NCBI GenBank assembly: GCA_017654935.2
Contig: CM065691.1
Span: forward strand, 23,952,115 to 24,016,114
Direction of reading: 5' to 3'
From: Phymorhynchus buccinoides
Lineage: Eukaryota; Mollusca; Gastropoda; Neogastropoda; Raphitomidae
Length of the DNA stretch: 64,000 nt
Shown here: positions 38,194 to 46,376 of the stretch, piece after piece
How the letters are laid out: every line of letters starts with the position of its first letter
Position numbering within the stretch: the stretch's first letter is position 1
The notes under the pieces: model-generated
What the model was told of the DNA's origin: nothing
Seen by the model: only the letters and a program-made list of their open reading frames with translations
Databases searched by the model: none
Program-made: the position numbers and the translations under genes

Positions 38194-40614
38194 TTGCGTG
38201 TGTGTGCGCATGTGTGTGTGTGTGTTTATTTGTTGGGGTGTCTTTGCATGTGGACATTTTTCACTCTTTCACCATGGTGGCATAGTGATGGGCATGTTAT
38301 ATTGTGACTGGCCTTTCGCTGTGTTGCCGTGGTTGGGGGGTGGGGAGTGTTCACGTGTGTGGTCTCTTTAATGTGTATGTATTTATTGTATTGCATTGTA
38401 TTTTGTATTCTTTTATATTGACTGCGAGACAAATTTCCTTGTTTTTTTAAATGGGGACAATAAATATTTGATTGATTGATAAAGTGTTCATTCTATCTTC
38501 AAAATCAGGGGGTCAGAATCATCGCATGAAATATAATGCCTCTAGTTTGTTTAGAGGGTCACCTGGATTAGATATCTCTCTTTATGATTTGTTTTAACAT
38601 ATGTTTGAAAAACTCTGTACCAGGTGCAAATTTCCTACATTATGTGACGCACATACATCACATTAGACACTCTTCCTGACTACCTCTCTTCTCTCCTCTT
38701 TGTCTATACCAGAACGCAACCTCAGATCAAGCAACCTGCTGCAAACCTGTCACCAAGTACAAAACAGTTGGAAACAGCTCTTTTCGTTTCCAAGAACTAC
38801 ACATCTGGAACAATCTTCTTTTCTCTCTCCGCAGCTCTCCATCTCTATCATCTTTCAAAACTGGCCTGAAGACGCATCTTTTCAGAAAATATCTCTGTTA
38901 ATTTATGTCTGTCCATCCACTGTCAGTCCATCCTGTAAAGATTTTTTATATTTTTTTAAAAATAGTTTTTGTTTTAGGTAGGTATTTTAAATGTGAGTTG
39001 TGTGAGTGCGATAATGTTGCTTTTTTCATGTAAAGTGATTTTTCCTAAATAATTTTAAGTACATGTATTTTGAATCTTTTTTGTGTGTGACTGTGAGGTG
39101 AACTTACTTTTTTTTCTGTCTTTTTTTTCATGTAAAGCGCGGTGAGTCCTGCTGTGTCAGGAGAATAGCGCTATAGAAGATTTGTTCATTATTATTATTA
39201 TTATTATCACCATTATTAATTATTATTATCATCAGAGATGTGAGCGTCACAGACACATGTCTGTGCGTAGGAATAAACACTGAACCACCCACCTTCGCCT
39301 GTGCCACCTTCTCCTCCTGTTCTTTCTTTTTGGTGAAGGCTGTCACCCAGTCTGCCTCTCCCCCGCCTGAACACCATTTTATCATGGCTTACTGACACCA
39401 ACATTAACAACAGCCAGCAATAGACACATGCAGTTATCATGCAGTGATGTCCCGAGGCCCCGGTCATAGGCCATTGACCTACTAAAATTGAGAATGTCCT
39501 ATTGTGTTCTCCCGTGTCAGGACAAATGTCTGACTAAATTTTTAACACTGGCGCGCTTTGTCTTATTGATTTCTGCAAGAGCCAGGACATTGTCCTATTG
39601 ATTTGTCTTGTCTCAGGACAGTTTGTCCTATCACTTTTCGATCCTCGGTACATCACTGATCATGCATTCATAGCAACTGGTAATACTGATTCAGTGATTG
39701 AAAAACTAAAGTACTGAAAACAATTTGACCTGTCACTTGTCAGTCCCAGGGACAGATACGTTTTAGCTAGGAGTCAAACTAATAAATGGCTTTAACAGAA
39801 GCTTTTGATATTATTGTGAGCTTCTGAGGTTTTCATTGCTTTTTGTTTCCCTGGGACTGGTTTTAATAATAATAATAATAATAATGACAATTTATATAGC
39901 GCTTGTTCTCCTTGCGGGGCTCTAAGTGCTTCACAAAGAAGTTAAAACTCTGAGCAAAAACAACAACAAAACAACGCACTTATCATAAGGAACAGCCCAA
40001 AACGAAATCAGGATAACTACATTTACCCCCCCCCCCCCCCCCCCTTTCACACTCCCCAAGAATCCAAACCATTACAAATAGCGTTTTGCACGCAAAAGGC
40101 ATTTTTAATACCGGTTATTGGGGAAGTTGTTGCTGATGGGACTGGTTTTCAAAATTCTTAGTGTGAATTTACTGACATACGTACATGTGTATGCTTAATA
40201 GTAATACTAAAGGGCCAGCCACACGTCAACTAAAATCGTACGACTGTACGATATGATTCGATCTGTATAACTGTACGATACGATTCGATCTGTACAACTG
40301 TATGATACGATTCGATCTGTACAACTGTACGATACGATACGTCTCGAAGAACAAATTTGATTCGCGCTTCGAGACCACGTGATCATATCGTATTGCACAG
40401 TCATACGATTTTAGTTGACCTGTAGCTGGCCCTTAACAGTGTAACACTCTCATACACATATATTGCTTACATGTACACATGCACACATGGACACACACAC
40501 ACACACACACACATCAAAACTTGCACAGACTCAAAATAATTGTATAAAATTATGCTATTGCGAAAGAGGGGACGTTTTATAGGCCGCGAGGCCTAGGCTT
40601 TAAGAAGCCTGTCC

Positions 40615-40651
<37 letters not shown>

Positions 40652-43600
40652 CTATTCACTGACTGTTGCTAAATATTAAGCTTTTGTGACCTTATACTAC
40701 ACTCTGTGGGACCATACACAATTCTGTTTTCAAGAAATTTGTAACTAAATGAACAAACTTCACTGATTCAGACTAAAGGAATGAGACAACAGCCCCAAAA
40801 TAAAGACACTCGTGTACATCTAATGGAAAATGCAGCAAAGTTATCATACCTGAATTTGAACTTAGTCCTTGTTTTCTGGAAGGGAAAAAAAGTCAAGTCA
40901 TATCAGAAGAATCACAAACGAAACATACTTCAAACATATACACATTAATAAGGAAAATCATAGGTTCTTTGAGCTCAAAGTTATTTTTAATCAGATAAAT
41001 AAACTTCAAGCTTTAAAAACTTGGCTTTTCTCTGTGAATAAAAGTCTTAGAGGTTCTCTACTACTTGGATGTTTTCACCCTGATCTAGGATCTGGCCCAG
41101 TTCAAAACTAGTTTAACAAATGCCAGTATAATTTATCTTCTTCTGCATTCCCTGGCCATATGGCCCTAATCAAAAAGGGTGAGATCTATACATGTATCCA
41201 GCTTTCAGTTTTCACTGGTCTCCCAACTGCATTCAGACGACACATTTCTAAGCTTATACTGTTATTGGGGGAAAATTATTTGGATGATTTTCTGGAAACA
41301 AATGTAGAAGAAAGAGCCAACAAGGTAGAAAAACAGTAAGAAAGATGAGAGTAAGAAAAAGAAAAGGCAGAGTCTAAGAAAGTGATAGATTAGAGGAAGT
41401 TACTAGCACAGAACTTCCAGAACATTGGGGAAAAGTTCTATTTGTACTCAAAGATCCCTCTGTATCCCCATGAAGGGGGGGTGGGTGGGGGAGGGGGAGT
41501 ACTTATAGAATAAAAACATTTAAAGAGAGGTTGTTGACTCACTCTTTGCCGTCTTCATTCAGCACGGCCTCCACTTGCTCTTTCTGCCTGGTCTGGAATT
41601 GTTTCAGCCATGTCAGGGCCCCACAAATCAGACTGAGAGACTTCCCCTGAACATAATAATGTCACTGTCAGGGCCCCACAAATTAGACTGAGAGACTTCC
41701 CCTGAACATAATCATGTCACTGTCAGGGCCCCACAAATCAGACTGAGAGACTTCCCCTGAACATAATGTCACTGTCAGGGCCCCACAAATCAGACTGAGA
41801 GACTTCCCCTGAACATAATAATGTCACTGTCAGGGCCCCACAAATCAGACTGAGAGACTTCCCCTGAACATAATAATGTCACTGTCAGGGCCCCACAAAT
41901 CAGACTGAGAGACTTCCCCTGAACATAATAATCATGTCACTGTCAGGGCCCCACAAATCAGACTGTCACTGTCAGGGCCCCACAAATCAGACTGAGAGAC
42001 TTCCCCTGAACATAATAATGTCACTGTCAGGGCCCCACAAATCAGACTGAGAGACTTCCCCTGAACATAATAATGTCACTGTCAGGGCCCCACAAATCAG
42101 ACTGAGAACATAATAATGTCACTGTCACCCCACCAGACTGAGAGAACATAATAATGTCACTGTCAGGCCCCACAAATCAGACTGAGAGACTTCCCCTGAA
42201 CATAATAATCATGTCACTGTCAGGGCCCCACAAATCAGACTGAGAGACTTCCCCTGAACATAATAATGTCACTGTCAGGGCCCCACAAATCAGACTGAGA
42301 GACTTCCCCTGAACATAATAATGTCACTGTCAGGGCCCCACAAATCAGACTGAGAGACTTCCCCTGAACATAATAATGTCACTGTCAGGGCCCCACAAAT
42401 CAGACTGAGAGACTTCCCCTGAACATAATAATCATGTCACTGTCAGGGCCCCACAAATCAGACTGAGAGACTTCCCCTGAACATAATAATGTCACTGTCA
42501 GGGCCCCACAAATCAGACTGAGAGACTTCCCCTGAACATAATAATGTCACTGTCAGGGCCCCACAAATCAGACTGAGAGACTTCCCCTGAACATAATAAT
42601 GTCACTGTCAGGGCCCCACAAATCAGACTGAGAGACTTCCCCTGTACATAATAATGTCACTGTCAGGGCCCCACAAATCAGACTGAGAGACTTCCCCTGT
42701 ACATAATAATGTCACTGTCAGGGCCCCACAAATCAGACTGAGAGACTTCCCCTGAACATAATAATGTCACTGTCAGGGCCCCACAAATCAGACTGAGAGA
42801 CTTCCCCTGTACATAATAATGTCACTGTCAGGGCCCCACAAATCAGACTGAGAGACTTCCCCTGTACATAATAATGTCACTGTCAGGGCCCCACAAATCA
42901 GACTGAGAGACTTCCCCTGTACATAATAATGTCACTGTCAGGGCCCCACAAATCAGACTGAGAGACTTCCCCTGAACATAATAATCATGTCACTGTCAGG
43001 GCCCCACAAATCAGACTGAGAGACTTCCCCTGTACATAATAATGTCACTGGCAGGCCCCACAAATCAGACTGAGAGACTTCCCCTGAACATAATAATCAT
43101 GTCACTGTCAGGGTCCCACAAATCAGACTGAGAGACTTCCCCTGAACATAATGTCACTGTCAGGGCCCCACAAATCAGACTGAGAGACTTCCCCTGTACA
43201 TAATAATGTCACTGTCAGGGCCCCACAAATCAGACTGAGAGACTTCCCCTGAACATAATAATGTCACTGTCAGGGCCCCACAAATCAGACTGAGAGACTT
43301 CCCCTGAACATAATAATGTCACTGTCAGGGCCCCACAAATCAGACTGAGAGACTTCCCCTGCCCCACAAATCAGACTGAGAGAACATAATAATGTCACTG
43401 TCAGGGCCCCACAAATCAGACTGAGAGACTTCCCCTGAACATAATAATGTCACTGTCAGGGCCCCACAAATCAGACTGAGAGACTTCCCCTGAACATAAT
43501 AATGTCACTGTCAGGGCCCCACAAATCAGACTGAGAGACTTCCCCTGAACATAATAATGTCACTGTCAGGGCCCCACAAATCAGACACACTGTCAGGGCC

Positions 43601-46340
43601 CCACAAATCAGACTGAGAGACTTCCCCTGAACATAATAATGTCACTGTGAAAACAGTGTCAGGGCCCCACATATCAGACTGAGAATGTGAGAGAATTCCC
43701 CATTACATAATAATCATGTCAGCGCCCCTCATATCAGATTGAAAGACTTCCTCTGTTTACAATATTCAGCATTGTATTAGTTTTATTTGTATCAAAATAG
43801 AACCAACACGAAAAAGAAAAAAAAAAGATAATGGGTAAAGGGAGTTACGGTAATGGTTCATTTACTATAACAGAACCAGTGATGTCCCTAGGTAGACTGA
43901 AAGACTTCCCCTGTTCACAATATTGTATCAATTTAGAACCAACACGGAAAATAAATGATCATGGGTAAAGGGAGTTACAGAAAATGACGGAAATGGTTCT
44001 TTTATTATAAATATAATAGAACCAGTGATGTCCCTAGGCCCAGTTCAAAGGACTTAGTCGGGACTGCTAAAATTAAAAATGTCCTATATTGTAATCTCTT
44101 AGGGATGTAAAGACAGAAAAAAACATATCTTGTTGAAATGAAGACACCAGTTTGGCAAACTTTATCCTTTTTTATTTTTGGTATCAAGTATTTTTGTAAG
44201 AGCCAGGAAAGTTTGTCTTATTGGTTTTATAGTTTCCGGACAGTTTCTCCTATCACTTTTCCATTCTCAGCGCATCACTGATCTCCAAGATATGTAGTAA
44301 TAATAATAATAATAATTGATAGCATTTCTATAGCGCCTTTCTATAATTATTTTACACTCAAGGCGCTTCTATTCACTGATACACCCGCAGTCACACAAGA
44401 CATTATTACCCAATCATTTACCCATTTATGGCTTTTGCAGTTCAATTTGGTTCGACAAACACAGAACAGGACATTAACAAAAGATACAAAAGTATGTGAG
44501 GAACACACTACCAAAAAAACAAAACAAAAACGCTATCTGGATCTTGGACATTACTATACTGACCGTGCCTGTGGGGCTTTCGAAGATGCCGATCTTGCCT
44601 GACTGCAGCGTCAGGTAGAGCTGCTCCATGAACTTTCTCTGGATGTCGTAGGGCTCAAAGGGAAAAGGGAATGAATCTGGAACTGCTCCTATCTCTTCCT
44701 CTTTGCCTGCACAACACACAAACACATGAATCTGCATGTACGCACGCACACACACGCACACATGTATGCAAGCATGCACGCACACACACACACACGCTCG
44801 CCTGCACAGAAAGAGAGAGAGAGAGAGACTGGGCAAACAGATATAATTTGCTTTGATAAAACTTTTCTGAGTCCAATGTCTGTATTTGTGAACCTCAGAA
44901 ACAAAACCAGTTAACGTTAACTTTATTACATGTTCTGTGTTCTCAACAACAACAAAAATTAAAAAAATTAAAAAAATGTGCTGATTTACTTTTTCTCCCA
45001 ATGGGGGAGGAACAATGTCTTATTATTTAAAGACAGCTGTTTTGATCTGTGAAGAGCCAGAACATTGAGTCATTGTCCTATTAATTTATCTTGTCTGATG
45101 ACAGTTTGTCATATCACTCTTCGATCCTCAGTATATTGCTGATGTGTAGTAGTAGTACCACATTAGCAACTTAGGCTAACTCCAAAGTAACTGCATAATA
45201 TTAATAACATTCACACTGCAAAATTTAGGCTCTGAAAATGTGAAAACTTTTGGCAGAGGCTGGAGTTATGGGTCCATAACCCACATTCTCCAGGCTATGG
45301 TTATGGGTCTCAATCACAGGACACAAAAAAATATGTGCACGTCTGTTGAAAAACTAATAACATTGATTCTAACATGTTCCTAACCTTATCCCTAACCATA
45401 TTCCTCATTTTAACGAAACTTTGATGCGCTAAAATTTAACTTAAATATATGAAATAAGAAAATGCATTTGTTGCCAAAATATTTTATTAGGAATCTTCAT
45501 CGAGTTACTATCCCTGAACATGGTCCGAGTGTTGCAACAACCCCGTAACCGTAGCCACAGTGAAAACTTTTAATCTCAGCTCCAAATTTGTCTGTTTAGG
45601 TAGTTCTTAAAAATGCAAGAATTCTGTGCATGTGAGTCTATCTGTGTGAACATGTGCAAGTGTGTGAGTGTGTCCGTCCATGTGCCTGCATGTGTGTATG
45701 TGTGTGGGCATTGTTTGTATATATGCGTATGTGTGCATGCATGCGTGTCTATTGAGATAGCCTCTACCCTAGTCTACCTGGTTCTAGTTGATTACGTTGA
45801 AGGAGCCTATGAGAGCTATGATCAGCGCTATTTGATCAAAATGTGTGTGTGTGTATCCTCAATTTCAAAAGTGTGCGTGTGTCATAAATATCAAATCTTT
45901 TCCACCTGAGGCAATATCATCAGCCTCGGTGGACGAAGTCAAATCCCAGATCTGAACCTCGTCCCCTCCCCCTCTCCTGTCCCCCTCCCTTCCTGACAGG
46001 GCCTCCCCCTCATGCCTGTCACAGTCAAAAGTGTAGCTCGTGCAAATCTGCCGCTCGCTACTATGAGTGTATTTTGCGACAACCACAAATTTCACTCTTT
46101 CTTTACTTGAACCATTTACCTAACCCTAACCCTACAAAAAAGTGAAATTTGTGGTTCATGCTCAATGTCGCAAATACACACTCTCATAGTAGCGAGCGGC
46201 AGATTTGCACGAGCTACACTTTTGACTGCGACAATGCCCATCCCCTTCCGATCAATCCCTCATTGAGCTGATGATCTGAGCAGCAAGTCTTCTACACAAG
46301 TCAACTGTTTAGTTCGAAAACACACACACACACACACAGT

Positions 46341-46376
<36 letters not shown>

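Noticed and set aside
41617..43660. CRISPR-like array
   Set aside because: Direct repeats without unique spacers, in a eukaryotic gene; the unit matches exon 3 of the host gene.
45912..46017. Extra DDX11 exon ([20 protein letters not shown] ... DDIAS)
   Set aside because: It has an acceptor and a donor, but in the only stop-free frame its phase fits neither exon 1 nor exon 2, while exons 1 and 2 fit each other directly.
46130..46150. Interstitial telomere
   Set aside because: Only two to three taaccc-like units in the loop of a fold-back element; too short to be a telomeric tract.
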